Assembly: GCF_900091605.1 (NCBI RefSeq)
Contig: NZ_FMCQ01000010.1
Coordinates: forward strand, 1 to 64,000
From: Micromonospora tulbaghiae
Lineage (GTDB): Bacteria > Actinomycetota > Actinomycetes > Mycobacteriales > Micromonosporaceae
Reading direction: 5' to 3'
DNA: 64,000 nt
Position 1 is the stretch's first letter, and each line of letters begins with the position of its first letter. The position numbers and the translations under genes are program-made. The notes under the pieces are model-generated. The model was not told where the DNA came from and did no database searches. It was given only the letters and a program-made list of their open reading frames with translations. Shown piece by piece: positions 36,241-44,693 of the stretch.

Positions 36241-37533
36241 ATGCGTGAGGTCGACCCGCGACGGCGGGTGCCGCGCACCGACGCGCTGCTCGCCGATCCC
36301 GCGCTGGCCGCCGCCGCCGGCACTCTCGGCCGCGACCGGGTCAAGGCCGCGATCGTCCGCGCGCAGGACCGCGCCCGCCGCGGCGAGCTGACCCCCGATC
36401 AGGTACGCGGCGCGGCGCTGGCCGACCTGCCCGGCCGTACGCCACGGGCGGTGCTCAACGCCACCGGCGTCGTGCTGCACACCAACCTGGGTCGCGCCCC
36501 GCTCGCCCCGTCCGCCGTGGACGCGCTGGTCGCCGCCGCCGGGCACACCGACGTGGAGCTGGACCTGCGTACCGGGCTGCGGGCCCGGCGCGGCCGGGAG
36601 GCGCTCGACGCGCTCGCCGCGGCCGTGCCCGACGCCGGGGCGGTGCACGTGGTGAACAACGGCGCCGCCGCGCTGGCGCTCGCCGCGACCGCGCTGGCCG
36701 CCGGCCGGGAGATCGTGGTGAGTCGCGGTGAGCTGGTCGAGATCGGCGACGGGTTCCGCCTGCCCGACCTGCTGGCCAGCACCGGTGCGCGGCTGCGCGA
36801 GGTGGGCACCACCAACCGAACCACCCGCGCCGACTACGAAGCGGCGATCGGCGAGCGGACCGGGTTCGTGCTCAAGGTGCATCCGTCGAACTTCGTGGTC
36901 ACCGGCTTCACCTCGGCGGTGCCGGTGGCCGAGCTGGCGACGCTCGGCGTACCGGTGGTGGTCGACATCGGGTCGGGCCTGCTCGCGCCTGATCCGCTGC
37001 TGCCCGCCGAGCCGGACGCGGCCACCACGCTGCGCGCGGGCGCGCACCTGGTCACCGCGAGCGGCGACAAGCTGCTCGGCGGCCCGCAGGCCGGCCTGCT
37101 GCTCGGCGACGCCGACCTGGTGCACCGGCTGCGCCGGCACCCGCTGGCGCGGGCGCTGCGGGTCGACAAGCTCACCCTCGCCGCGCTCGCCGCCACCCTG
37201 TACGCGCCGACCACGCCCACCCGGGACGCGCTGCACGCCGACCCGGCCCGGCTGCGGGAGCGGCTGGAACGGCTACGGGACCGGCTCGGCGAGGACGGCT
37301 GCAAGGCCGAGGTGGTGCCGTCGGCTGCGGTCGTCGGCGGCGGCGGGGCACCCGGCGTGGAGCTGGACTCGTGGGCGCTGAGCCTGCCCGAGCGGTACGC
37401 CGAGCCGCTGCGCACCGGCGACCCGGCGGTCCTCGGCCGGGTGCTGCACGGCCGGCTCCTGCTGGACCTGCGCGCCGTGCCGGAGGACGCCGACGACCGG
37501 GTCCGCGCGGCCGTGCTGAGCGTGGGGGACTGA
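36241..37533 (+). CDS. selA: L-seryl-tRNA(Sec) selenium transferase
   Basis: A 430-residue PLP enzyme. The PLP lysine is K277 in ASGDKLLGGPQAG. The N-terminal helical domain (LLADPALAAAAGTLGRDRVKAAIVRA) and the RAVLNATGVVLHTNLGRAPL segment are characteristic. It converts Ser-tRNA-Sec to Sec-tRNA-Sec using selenophosphate in the cytoplasm. The ATG is chosen by family alignment. It is 24 bp downstream of the encoded CCA of tRNA-Sec and 5 bp before selB, one operon-like block. Confidence 0.94.
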   Translation: MREVDPRRRVPRTDALLADPALAAAAGTLGRDRVKAAIVRAQDRARRGELTPDQVRGAALADLPGRTPRAVLNATGVVLHTNLGRAPLAPSAVDALVAAAGHTDVELDLRTGLRARRGREALDALAAAVPDAGAVHVVNNGAAALALAATALAAGREIVVSRGELVEIGDGFRLPDLLASTGARLREVGTTNRTTRADYEAAIGERTGFVLKVHPSNFVVTGFTSAVPVAELATLGVPVVVDIGSGLLAPDPLLPAEPDAATTLRAGAHLVTASGDKLLGGPQAGLLLGDADLVHRLRRHPLARALRVDKLTLAALAATLYAPTTPTRDALHADPARLRERLERLRDRLGEDGCKAEVVPSAAVVGGGGAPGVELDSWALSLPERYAEPLRTGDPAVLGRVLHGRLLLDLRAVPEDADDRVRAAVLSVGD

Positions 37534-37538
37534 CCGGC

Positions 37539-39302
37539 ATGTGGGTGGTGGCGACCGCCGGGCACGTCGACCACGGCAAGTCCACGCTGGTGCGGGCGCT
37601 GACCGGGATGGAACCGGACCGGTGGGCGGAGGAACGCCGCCGCGGCATGACCATCGACCTCGGCTTCGCCTGGACCACACTGCCGTCGGGCGGCACGATC
37701 GCCTTCGTCGACGTACCGGGACACGAGCGGTTCGTGCCGAACATGCTGGCCGGTGTCGGCCCGGTCCCGGCCGCGCTGATCGTCGTGGCAGCCGACGAGG
37801 GCTGGATGCCGCAGTCCGCCGAGCACCTGGCCGCGCTGGACGCGCTGGGCGTGTCGTACGGGCTGCTCGTTGTCACCCGCGCGGACCTGGCCGACCCGGG
37901 GCCGGCGGCGGCGCGGGCCCGGACGGAGATCGCCGCGACCTCGCTGGGTGAGGTGGAGGCGGTGCCGGTCTCCGCGGTCACCGGCGCCGGGCTCCCCGAG
38001 CTGCGCGCCGCACTGGACCGCCTGACCGCCCGGCTGCCCGACCCGGCGCGGGACGCGCCGGTGCGGCTCTGGGTGGACCGGGCGTTCACCGTCCGAGGCA
38101 GCGGCACGGTGGTCACCGGCACACTCGGCGGTGGCCGGCTTCGCACCGGCGACGAGCTGGAGCTGGCCGCCGACGGCGAGGCGGTGCGGGTACGCGGACT
38201 GCACTCGCTCGGCACGGCCCGGACCGAGGTCGAGGCGGTGGCCCGGGTCGCGGTGAACCTGCGCGGGCTGTCCCGCGACCGGGTCGGGCGCGGCGACGCG
38301 CTGCTCACGCCCGGCCGGTTCGGGCGTACCGACCTGCTCGACGTGCGGCTGTCCGGCGATCCGGCCGCCGACCTGCCGGCCACGCTCACCCTGCACGTGG
38401 GCTCCGCGGCGGTGCCCGCCCAGGTCCGGCCGCTGGGCCCGGACACGGTACGGCTGCGCCTGGCCCGCCCGTTGCCGCTGCTGATCGGGGACCGTGCGCT
38501 GCTGCGCGACCCCGGCCGGCACCACGTGGCGGGCGGCGTGACGGTGCTGGACGTGGACCCGCCGCCGCTGCGCCGCCGGGGCGCGGCGGCCGCCCGCGCG
38601 GCCGTGCTCGCCGGCCTGGACGGGCGGCCGGACCTGGCCGGGGAGCTGCGCCGCCGACGGCTCGCCCGGGCCGGTGACCTGACCCGGATGGGCGTGCCGC
38701 CGACCGCGACGCCGGTGGCCGGGCAGTGGCTGGCCGACCCGGATCACTGGCGGGATCTGGGCCGCCGCCTCACCGAGGAGGTGACCCGGTACGCCGCCGA
38801 GCATCCGCTCGCCGCGGGCGTACCCGCCGACGTGCTGCGCCACCGGCTCGACCTGCCCGACCGTGCCCTGGTCACGGCGTTGCTGCGCCCGCCGCTGCGG
38901 CTGCGCGACGGCCTGGTCACCGCCGCCCCCGAGCGGACCCTGCCGGACCCGGTGGCCCGGGCGGTGGACCGGGTCCGGGCCGAGTACGGCGACCGGCCGT
39001 TCCAGGCCCCCGAGGCGCACCACCTGGCCGACCTCGGGCTCGGCCCCCGCGAGATCGGCGCCGCGGTACGGGCCGGCGCGTTGCTGAAGCTGGCCGAGAA
39101 CGTGGTGCTGCTGCCCGGCGCCCCGGACGACGCGGTGCGCGTGCTCGCCGCGCTGCCGCAGCCGTTCACGCTCAGCGCCGCCCGACAGGCGCTCGGCACC
39201 ACCCGGCGGGTGGCGGTGCCGCTGCTGGAACTGCTGGACCGGCGCGGGGCCACCCGGCGGCTGCCCGACGACGCCCGCGAGGTGGTCCGCCCGCCGGGCT
39301 GA
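37539..39302 (+). CDS. selB: Selenocysteine-specific translation elongation factor
   Basis: A 587-residue GTPase. The P-loop GHVDHGKST is at residues 8-16, RRGMTIDLGFAW is switch I, and DVPGHERFVPNML is near residue 62. The G4 motif is TRAD rather than NKxD. EF-Tu-like domains 2-3 follow, then C-terminal winged helices (residues 400-587) that bind the SECIS loop. It delivers Sec-tRNA to the ribosome at UGA. The ATG at 37539 lies 5 bp after the selA stop. Its substrate is in the same window. Confidence 0.94.
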   Translation: MWVVATAGHVDHGKSTLVRALTGMEPDRWAEERRRGMTIDLGFAWTTLPSGGTIAFVDVPGHERFVPNMLAGVGPVPAALIVVAADEGWMPQSAEHLAALDALGVSYGLLVVTRADLADPGPAAARARTEIAATSLGEVEAVPVSAVTGAGLPELRAALDRLTARLPDPARDAPVRLWVDRAFTVRGSGTVVTGTLGGGRLRTGDELELAADGEAVRVRGLHSLGTARTEVEAVARVAVNLRGLSRDRVGRGDALLTPGRFGRTDLLDVRLSGDPAADLPATLTLHVGSAAVPAQVRPLGPDTVRLRLARPLPLLIGDRALLRDPGRHHVAGGVTVLDVDPPPLRRRGAAAARAAVLAGLDGRPDLAGELRRRRLARAGDLTRMGVPPTATPVAGQWLADPDHWRDLGRRLTEEVTRYAAEHPLAAGVPADVLRHRLDLPDRALVTALLRPPLRLRDGLVTAAPERTLPDPVARAVDRVRAEYGDRPFQAPEAHHLADLGLGPREIGAAVRAGALLKLAENVVLLPGAPDDAVRVLAALPQPFTLSAARQALGTTRRVAVPLLELLDRRGATRRLPDDAREVVRPPG

Positions 39303-39335
39303 GTCAACCGGCGTCGCCCGCCCGTCCCGGTCACC

Positions 39336-39341
39336 TACCGT
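39336..39341 (+). promoter_or_regulatory. -10 box of a probable leaderless promoter
   Basis: TACCGT lies exactly six bases before the ATG at 39348, matching the TANNNT pattern. Confidence 0.6.
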
Positions 39342-39347
39342 GACGCC

Positions 39348-39545
39348 ATGGACCCTTCCGCGGTCTGGCGGGACAAGAACCACAAGTGGCGGATCGAGGC
39401 GTACCGCGCCCCGGACCTGCGATTCGCCATCTTCGCCACGAACGGCCCCACCGAGTCGGCGCCGCTGTGGCTGTTCGGGATGGCCGCGCTGGCCCGCTGG
39501 CTGATGACCCACGCGATCTCGCTGGACGACCTGGAGACCGACTGA
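39348..39545 (+). CDS. Small hypothetical protein, 65 aa
   Basis: MDPSAVWRDKNHKWRIEAY continues with PLWLFGMAALARWLMTHAISLDDLETD. The end forms an amphipathic helix. The ATG is supported by a leaderless promoter box at -12. Its stop overlaps the start of the CNNM-domain gene (TGATG), so the two are coupled, but no function is known. Confidence 0.7.
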   Translation: MDPSAVWRDKNHKWRIEAYRAPDLRFAIFATNGPTESAPLWLFGMAALARWLMTHAISLDDLETD

Positions 39546-40822
39546 TGGGCGTGCAGGTCGCGCTGGTGCTGGTGCTGATCCTCGTCAACGCCGCCCTGTC
39601 TGGCAGCGAGATGGCGCTGGTGAGCCTGCGGGAGGGGCAGCTGCGGCGGCTGGCGCGTTCCGGGCGGGCCGGGGCGCGGCTGAGCCGCCTCACCCGCGAA
39701 CCGAACCGCTATCTGGCCACCATCCAGCTCGGCATCACACTCGCCGGGTTCCTCGCCTCGGCCGCCGCCGCGGTGACGCTGGCCGAGCCGCTGGTCGGCC
39801 CGCTGGGCTTCCTCGGCGGGGCCGCCCGCCCGGTGGCGGTGTTCCTGGTGACGCTGCTGCTGACGTTCCTCACGCTCGTGGTGGGGGAGCTGGCGCCCAA
39901 GCGGCTGGCCATGCAGACGGCGGAGCGGTGGGCGCTGATCAGCGCCGGGCCGCTGGACCTGCTCGCCCGGCTGTCCCGGCCGGCGGTGTGGCTGCTCGGC
40001 CGCTCCACCGACCTGCTGGTCCGGCTCGCCGGCGGCGACCCGCGCGCCAGCCGGCAGGAGGTGACCGAGGAGGAGCTGCGGGAGATGCTGGTCAGCCAGC
40101 GCGGCCTGTCCGCCCAGCAGCGCGAGATCCTCGCCGGGGCGTTCGACATCGCCGGCCGTACGCTGCGGGAGATCATCGTCGCGCGCCGCGACGTGACCAC
40201 GTTGCCCGCCGACCTGCCGGCGGCCGAGGCGATGCGCCGGCTGGCCGCTACCGGCCGGTCCCGGGCACCGGTGATCGGCCCCGGCGGGCTCGACGACGTG
40301 TGCGGCACCGTGCACATCCGCGACCTGGTGGACGCCGACGGCGCGCGTGTCGGCGACCTCGCCCGCCCGCCGTTGCTGCTGCCCGGCACGTTGCCGGTGG
40401 CCGACGCGATGCGGCAGCTACGCCAGCGGCACGAGCAGCTCGCCCTGGTGGTCGACGAGTACGGCGGCGTGGACGGCCTGGTCACCATGGAGGACCTGCT
40501 CGAGGAGGTCGTCGGTGAGCTGTACGACGAGACCGACCGGGATGTGCACCGCGCCGTCCGGGAACCCGACGGGGCGCTGCTGCTGCCCGGCGACTTCCCG
40601 CTGCACGACCTACCCGACGTGGGCGTCCGCGTGACGTTTCCGCTGTCGCGCGAGTACACCACGGTGGCCGGGCTGGTGCTGGCCGGGCTGGGCCGGCTGC
40701 CCGAGGGCACGGGGGAGCGGGTGCGGCTGCCCGGCCTCACCGTCGAAGTGGTCGAGGTGGCGGGACGGGCGATCCGCCGGGTCCGGCTGCGCGGCCCCGC
40801 TGTCGGCCGTACGCCGGACTGA
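39545..40822 (+). CDS. Hemolysin C/CorC family protein (CNNM-CBS-CorC domains)
   Basis: A 425-residue protein. The N-terminal DUF21/CNNM membrane part has about four hydrophobic segments (ALVLVLILVNAALSGSEMALVSL to FLVTLLLTFLTLVVGELAPKR). Two CBS repeats follow at residues about 200-340, with TLREIIVARRDVTTLP and LALVVDEYGGVDGLVTMEDLLEEVVGEL, then a CorC domain. These proteins are linked to magnesium or cobalt efflux. The ATG overlaps the stop of the 65-aa gene. Confidence 0.9.
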   Translation: MGVQVALVLVLILVNAALSGSEMALVSLREGQLRRLARSGRAGARLSRLTREPNRYLATIQLGITLAGFLASAAAAVTLAEPLVGPLGFLGGAARPVAVFLVTLLLTFLTLVVGELAPKRLAMQTAERWALISAGPLDLLARLSRPAVWLLGRSTDLLVRLAGGDPRASRQEVTEEELREMLVSQRGLSAQQREILAGAFDIAGRTLREIIVARRDVTTLPADLPAAEAMRRLAATGRSRAPVIGPGGLDDVCGTVHIRDLVDADGARVGDLARPPLLLPGTLPVADAMRQLRQRHEQLALVVDEYGGVDGLVTMEDLLEEVVGELYDETDRDVHRAVREPDGALLLPGDFPLHDLPDVGVRVTFPLSREYTTVAGLVLAGLGRLPEGTGERVRLPGLTVEVVEVAGRAIRRVRLRGPAVGRTPD

Positions 40823-40876
40823 CACCCGGACGGGGGACAACCGCCCGATCCCCGTCCCCGGCCCCGCCGCCGGTCG

Positions 40877-40882
40877 TACGGT
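40877..40882 (+). promoter_or_regulatory. -10 box of a probable leaderless promoter
   Basis: TACGGT lies exactly six bases before the GTG at 40889. Confidence 0.6.
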
Positions 40883-40888
40883 GCGGGC

Positions 40889-41071
40889 GTGAAGGACCGA
40901 GGAATGCGTACGTTCGTCACCGTGCTGGCCGGACTGGCCGTGATCTACTTCGGCTTCAGCGGCAGCCGCGACAGCGGCGGGGAGGGCGGCGTCTCCGGTG
41001 GCGTGGTGCTGCTGGCGCTGCTCGCGTCGCTGCTGGCCTGGAACCTGACCAAGCCCGGCCCGGCCAAGTAG
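40889..41071 (+). CDS. Small membrane protein, 60 aa
   Basis: Two hydrophobic segments (FVTVLAGLAVIYFGF and GGVVLLALLASLLAWNL) are separated by a Ser/Gly loop. It has a short basic N terminus. The GTG at 40889 is supported by a TACGGT box at -12. It stops 9 bp before the convergent glycosylase gene. The function is unknown. Confidence 0.65.
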   Translation: MKDRGMRTFVTVLAGLAVIYFGFSGSRDSGGEGGVSGGVVLLALLASLLAWNLTKPGPAK

Positions 41072-41080
41072 CCGCCCGGC

Positions 41081-41737
41081 TCAGTGTGCCGTCGCGGCGC
41101 TGCGGCTCACCTCGCCCGCCGACTCCTCGCCCAGGGCCACCCGCACCAGCGCCGACGCCAGCCGGCCGAAGTCGCCCTCGCCGACCAGCCCGACCAGGTC
41201 ACCGGGGCTCGCCGGCAGGCCCAGCCGCCGCGCCCCGGCGAGCGTGCGCCGGTCGGCGTACGGGCACACGTCCGGCCACACCGACTGCGCCTCCCGCAGG
41301 AAGATGTCCGCACCGGTGGGGCCGATGCCGGGGAACTCGGTGAGCAGCCGGCGCAGCACGGCCGGTTCGGAGCCGGCCTCGTTGTGCAGCCGGCGCAGGT
41401 CGCCGTGCCAGCGGTCGAGGCACAGCCGGGCGCCGGTGCCGAGCATGGTGGCCGTCCGCTCGTCGTAGCGCCGGTAGTGGCCCCGGCCCAGCGCGTCGAC
41501 CCGGTCCTGCCAGCTCGCCGCCTCCATCGCCTGCGGGGTGCGGTAGCCGGCGGCGAACAACTCCCGGGCGGCGGCCACCGCCACCGAGGCCCGGATCCGG
41601 GTGCTCAGCAGCGTGGTGAGCACCAGCAACTGGTAGAGCGGGCCGGGCCGGTCCGCGAGGGCGATGCCGGCCTCCTCCGCGTACGTGCGGGACTGCCGGT
41701 CCAGCAGGGCACGCGCGACGTTGCGATCGTCTGGCAT
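41081..41737 (-). CDS. HhH-GPD base-excision DNA glycosylase-like protein
   Basis: A 218-residue protein. LTEFPGIGPTGADIFLREAQ (residues about 140-160) is a helix-hairpin-helix, and the HhH-GPD acid may be the Asp in TGADIF. Upstream are PLYQLLVLTTLLSTRIRASVAVAAARELFAAG segments as in endonuclease III-type proteins. The Cys cluster of Nth is absent, so it is a shorter form without the iron-sulfur cluster. It probably removes damaged bases. Single gene. Confidence 0.75.
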   Translation of the reverse strand: MPDDRNVARALLDRQSRTYAEEAGIALADRPGPLYQLLVLTTLLSTRIRASVAVAAARELFAAGYRTPQAMEAASWQDRVDALGRGHYRRYDERTATMLGTGARLCLDRWHGDLRRLHNEAGSEPAVLRRLLTEFPGIGPTGADIFLREAQSVWPDVCPYADRRTLAGARRLGLPASPGDLVGLVGEGDFGRLASALVRVALGEESAGEVSRSAATAH

Positions 41738-41864
41738 CCGTCCGGGTTACCCGCCCCGGCCCCGGCCAGACCTCCGGGCCGATGCGGAATGCGCGGGGCG
41801 GCGACGGGTACGCGGGCCGGGTGCGCGGTCGACGGCCGTGTGCTCCACCGGGAAGGAGAGACCC

Positions 41865-42071
41865 GTGGTCAAGCCGCAGCAGGAGGAACTGCGCCGGAAC
41901 GATCTCGGCGCCACCAGCCAGGACAGCCGCAAGACGGCCACCCAGGCGGGCAGCCGTTCGCGAGGCGGGGGCACGTCCAACGCCGACGCGGGACGTCCCG
42001 TCCCCAAGGGGCAGGTGTCGCCGTACGGCCCGGCCGGTGAGCCGGTGGCCGACGACGAGAGCGACAGCTAG
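41865..42071 (+). CDS. Small hydrophilic hypothetical protein, 68 aa
   Basis: MVKPQQEELRRNDLGATSQDSRKTATQAG continues with Gly/Ser-rich and acidic stretches. It is low complexity and probably disordered, like small stress proteins. AAGGAGAG precedes the GTG at 41865. The stop overlaps the end of the convergent gene at 42068 by four bases. Function not known. Confidence 0.6.
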   Translation: MVKPQQEELRRNDLGATSQDSRKTATQAGSRSRGGGTSNADAGRPVPKGQVSPYGPAGEPVADDESDS

Positions 42072-42541
42072 CCGCGAGCCGACGTCGGCCGCAGTCGCCG
42101 CCAGGTGGCTGCGGCCGACAGGCCGTACGCCAGGTGCGGGATCAGGTCGGAGACCCAGTCGCTGCGCCGCCAGGTACGCGGGTCGGTCACGCCGAGCACC
42201 GTCATCGAGCCGTCGGAGGTGGCCATCACGCCGCCGCCGAGCAGCACCGTGGCCAGCGGCAGCGGAATCCGCCGGCGTGCGGCGAGGACGCCGAACCCGG
42301 CCCCGGCGGCGATGCCCATGGCGTACCCCAGGAACGGCCCCAGACCGGAGCGGCGGTTCGCCGCCTCGTCGCCGGGGCCCAGGTCGACGTGCGTCACGTC
42401 GGCCAGCCGTCCGGCGACCGATTCCGGGGTGCTGCTGGCCGGCCGGGCCCGCAACGCCACGTCCAGGTAGGAGACCGCGTTGAGGACGGCGCTGCCGACG
42501 GCGCCCGCGATGGCGCCGTCGACAGCCGCTGCCGTCCTCAC
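42068..42541 (-). CDS. Hypothetical membrane protein, 157 aa
   Basis: Four hydrophobic segments are visible (AIAGAVGSAVLNAVSYLDVAL, FLGYAMGIAAGAGFGVLAA, LPLATVLLGGGVMATS, LIPHLAYGLSAAATWRRL). The GTG start overlaps the stop of the small upstream gene by four bases (GTGA), so they are coupled. No known function. Confidence 0.65.
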   Translation of the reverse strand: MRTAAAVDGAIAGAVGSAVLNAVSYLDVALRARPASSTPESVAGRLADVTHVDLGPGDEAANRRSGLGPFLGYAMGIAAGAGFGVLAARRRIPLPLATVLLGGGVMATSDGSMTVLGVTDPRTWRRSDWVSDLIPHLAYGLSAAATWRRLRPTSARG

Positions 42542-42747
42542 TTCGGGTCACCCGGTTCCCGGTTGCCCTTGGGGCCGTAGGTCCGTTCGCCCCGGACCAC
42601 ACCCCGTTGCCCCCGGTCGTCCTGCAGGATCCGGTTCGCGACCTGGTTGGCCTCCTTGTCGGACGCCCGTCCGGACTGCTCGACGAGGTCGCGAAGGCGT
42701 GCCCGCTGCTTGTCGTACGCGTTGCTGCCCGGCCGTGGTCCTGGCAT
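42538..42747 (-). CDS. Small hydrophilic protein, 69 aa
   Basis: The ATG at 42747 follows GGAGGAGG. The sequence GSNAYDKQRARLRDLVEQSGRASDKEANQVANRILQDDRGQRG is helical and charged, with no motif I can name. It is coupled to the 157-aa membrane protein through a GTGA overlap. Function unknown. Confidence 0.65.
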   Translation of the reverse strand: MPGPRPGSNAYDKQRARLRDLVEQSGRASDKEANQVANRILQDDRGQRGVVRGERTYGPKGNREPGDPK

Positions 42748-42874
42748 CTCTGCCTCCTCCGGATCGCTGTCGGCTGACCGTAGGCGTCTACCCGTCCGGG
42801 CCGGGACCAACCGTTGCGGGCGGGTCCCCGCCGGGCCGGGCCGCCGCTCGGTCCGGGGCTCGGACCACGGCGAC

Positions 42875-43720
42875 TCAGTCCAGGGTTCGGACCACCGCGA
42901 CCGGGCAGGCGGAGCGGTGCAGGATCCCCTGGCTCACCGAGCCGAGAAGCAGCCCGCCCAGGGCGCCCCGGCCCTGCCGGCCCACCACGAGCAGCTGGGC
43001 GCCGGCCGACGCCGTGGTCAGCGCCGCGACCGGTTTGGCGCGTACCGCCTCGGCGTGCACCGTGAGGTCCGGCCACCGTTCGCCGATCCCGGCCAGCGCC
43101 TCGGTGAGTACCCGCTCGTCCTCCTCGGCCCCGTCGTCCCGCCCGCGCGGGGCCGGACGGGCGTGCACCATGTGCAGCGGCGCGCCCCGCGTGGACGCGG
43201 TCTCGGCGGCGAACTCGACGGCGGCGCGTGACAGCGTGGAGCCGTCCACGCCGGCCACGACCGGGCCGTCCGCCCGGGCGGTGCCGCGCGCGATCAGCAC
43301 CGGGCAGTCGGCGTACGAGGCGACCTGGACCGCGACCGAGCCGACCACGAGCGCGGCGAATCCGCCCAGGCCCCGGTCGCCGAGCACGATCACGGCGGCG
43401 GTGGGGGACTCGCCGAGCAGCACCGCTGCCGCCTCCCCGTCGATGATCTCGCCGGTGATGCGCAGCCCGGGTGACTCCGCCTCGGCCACCGCGACCGCGT
43501 CGGAGACCAGTTGCTCGGCCTGGTTGCGCAGCCCGGCGCCGGGTGGCGACCCGGCCGGCGCGGAGACCGGTACGCGCAGCAGCGGCCAGATGAAGCCGTG
43601 CACCACCCGCAGCGGGCGGTTGCGCCGCCGCGCCTCCCGGGCGGCCAGGCGCACCGCCCGCGTCGCGGGCTCGGAGCCGTCCACCCCGACCACCACCGCG
43701 GCCCCGTTCGCCGAGTTCAC
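42875..43720 (-). CDS. Two-domain universal stress protein (UspA family)
   Basis: A 281-residue tandem Usp protein. Each domain carries the ATP-binding motif: GDRGLGGFAALVVGSVA in the first and GRQGRGALGGLLLGSVS in the second. Both have the N-terminal VVVGVDGS or VVAGVDGS strand with the acidic residue. GAGGAGG precedes the GTG start at 43720. These proteins bind ATP and act in stress or dormancy. Single gene, divergent from the DUF574 gene. Confidence 0.93.
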   Translation of the reverse strand: MNSANGAAVVVGVDGSEPATRAVRLAAREARRRNRPLRVVHGFIWPLLRVPVSAPAGSPPGAGLRNQAEQLVSDAVAVAEAESPGLRITGEIIDGEAAAVLLGESPTAAVIVLGDRGLGGFAALVVGSVAVQVASYADCPVLIARGTARADGPVVAGVDGSTLSRAAVEFAAETASTRGAPLHMVHARPAPRGRDDGAEEDERVLTEALAGIGERWPDLTVHAEAVRAKPVAALTTASAGAQLLVVGRQGRGALGGLLLGSVSQGILHRSACPVAVVRTLD

Positions 43721-43848
43721 CCGTACCTCCTCGTGGCCGGCGCTCCGCGGCCAGTATCGCGGCCCGGGCGGGCGGGCCGGGGCCGATACCGCCGGGGTCG
43801 CCCGGTGGGTACGCTGGCGTGCAGCGCCCAGGGGAGGGAGCCCCGTCG

Positions 43849-44595
43849 ATGGATCAGCCGGACGGACCGAGCACCGCCCGCATGATCGACTACTGGCTCG
43901 GCGGCCGGCACCACCGCCCGGTGGACGTCGCAGCGGCCGCCGCGTTCGAGGCGGCGTACGGGCCCTGCGCGGCGATCTTCCGGTCGCTGCGCGGTTTCCT
44001 CGGCCGCACCGTACAGGCCATGGCCGCCGACGGGGTCGACGGCTTCCTGGTCTTCGGCGCGGGCGTGCCCACCTGCGGCAACGTGCACGAGGTCGCGCCG
44101 GAGGCGACAGTGCTCTACACCGACGTCGACCCGGAGACGGTCCGGCTGGGCCGGAGCCTGCTCGCCGGCAGCGACCGGGCCGGGTACGGCTACGGCGACG
44201 CCACCGACGTCGGGACCGTCGACCGGGCACAGTTGCACCGGTTCGTGCCGGGCTGGGGGAGACGGCCGGTGGGGGTGGTCTTCCTCGGGCTGGCGGCGTT
44301 CCTGGACGACGACACGCTCGCCCGTACGCTCGACGAGCTGTACCAGGCGGTGGCGCCCGGCAGCCGGCTGGCGATCGACTTCGACACCGAGGAGCTGGCC
44401 GGGCACCCCGAGGCGCTGGCCATGATGGGCCCGGCGTTCCGGATGCGGGCGCCCGAGCGGTTCGCGCCGCTGCTGGGCCGCTGGCAGCCGACCGGGGACG
44501 GCATCGTGCCGGTCGCGCGGTGGCGGCCGGCGGGTGAGCCCGAGCCGGTGCCGGACGCGTTCCACGGCGCGCTGGCGGTCCGCCCGGCCGGCTGA
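43849..44595 (+). CDS. SAM-dependent methyltransferase (DUF574 family)
   Basis: A 248-residue protein with the family start ARMIDYWLGGRHHRPVDVAAA, which is characteristic of PF04672. VLYTDVDPETVRLGRSLLAGSD and DATD follow in the SAM-binding Rossmann region, and PGSRLAIDF lies late in the protein. This family is expanded in actinomycetes and its substrates are mostly unknown. The ATG at 43849 follows GGGGAGGGAG. It is divergent from the Usp gene. Confidence 0.9.
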   Translation: MDQPDGPSTARMIDYWLGGRHHRPVDVAAAAAFEAAYGPCAAIFRSLRGFLGRTVQAMAADGVDGFLVFGAGVPTCGNVHEVAPEATVLYTDVDPETVRLGRSLLAGSDRAGYGYGDATDVGTVDRAQLHRFVPGWGRRPVGVVFLGLAAFLDDDTLARTLDELYQAVAPGSRLAIDFDTEELAGHPEALAMMGPAFRMRAPERFAPLLGRWQPTGDGIVPVARWRPAGEPEPVPDAFHGALAVRPAG

Positions 44596-44649
44596 GCCGC
44601 TCCCGTCACGCCCGGCCGAGGCGGGGCGTTCGCCCTCGGGCGGCCTTCG

Positions 44650-44655
44650 TATGAT
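44650..44655 (+). promoter_or_regulatory. Possible -10 box of the GAF-PP2C gene
   Basis: TATGAT is close to the TATAAT consensus, 39 bases before the ATG at 44694. A TAGCAAT element lies just downstream and may be an alternative. Confidence 0.4.
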
Positions 44656-44693
44656 GTTTGCCCTGTAGCAATAGTCGTCATCGGAGGATGAGC

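Noticed and set aside
36241..39302. A selD gene within the sel block
   Set aside because: The frames between 36.2 and 39.3 kb are filled by selA and selB; no selenophosphate synthetase is recognisable anywhere in the window.
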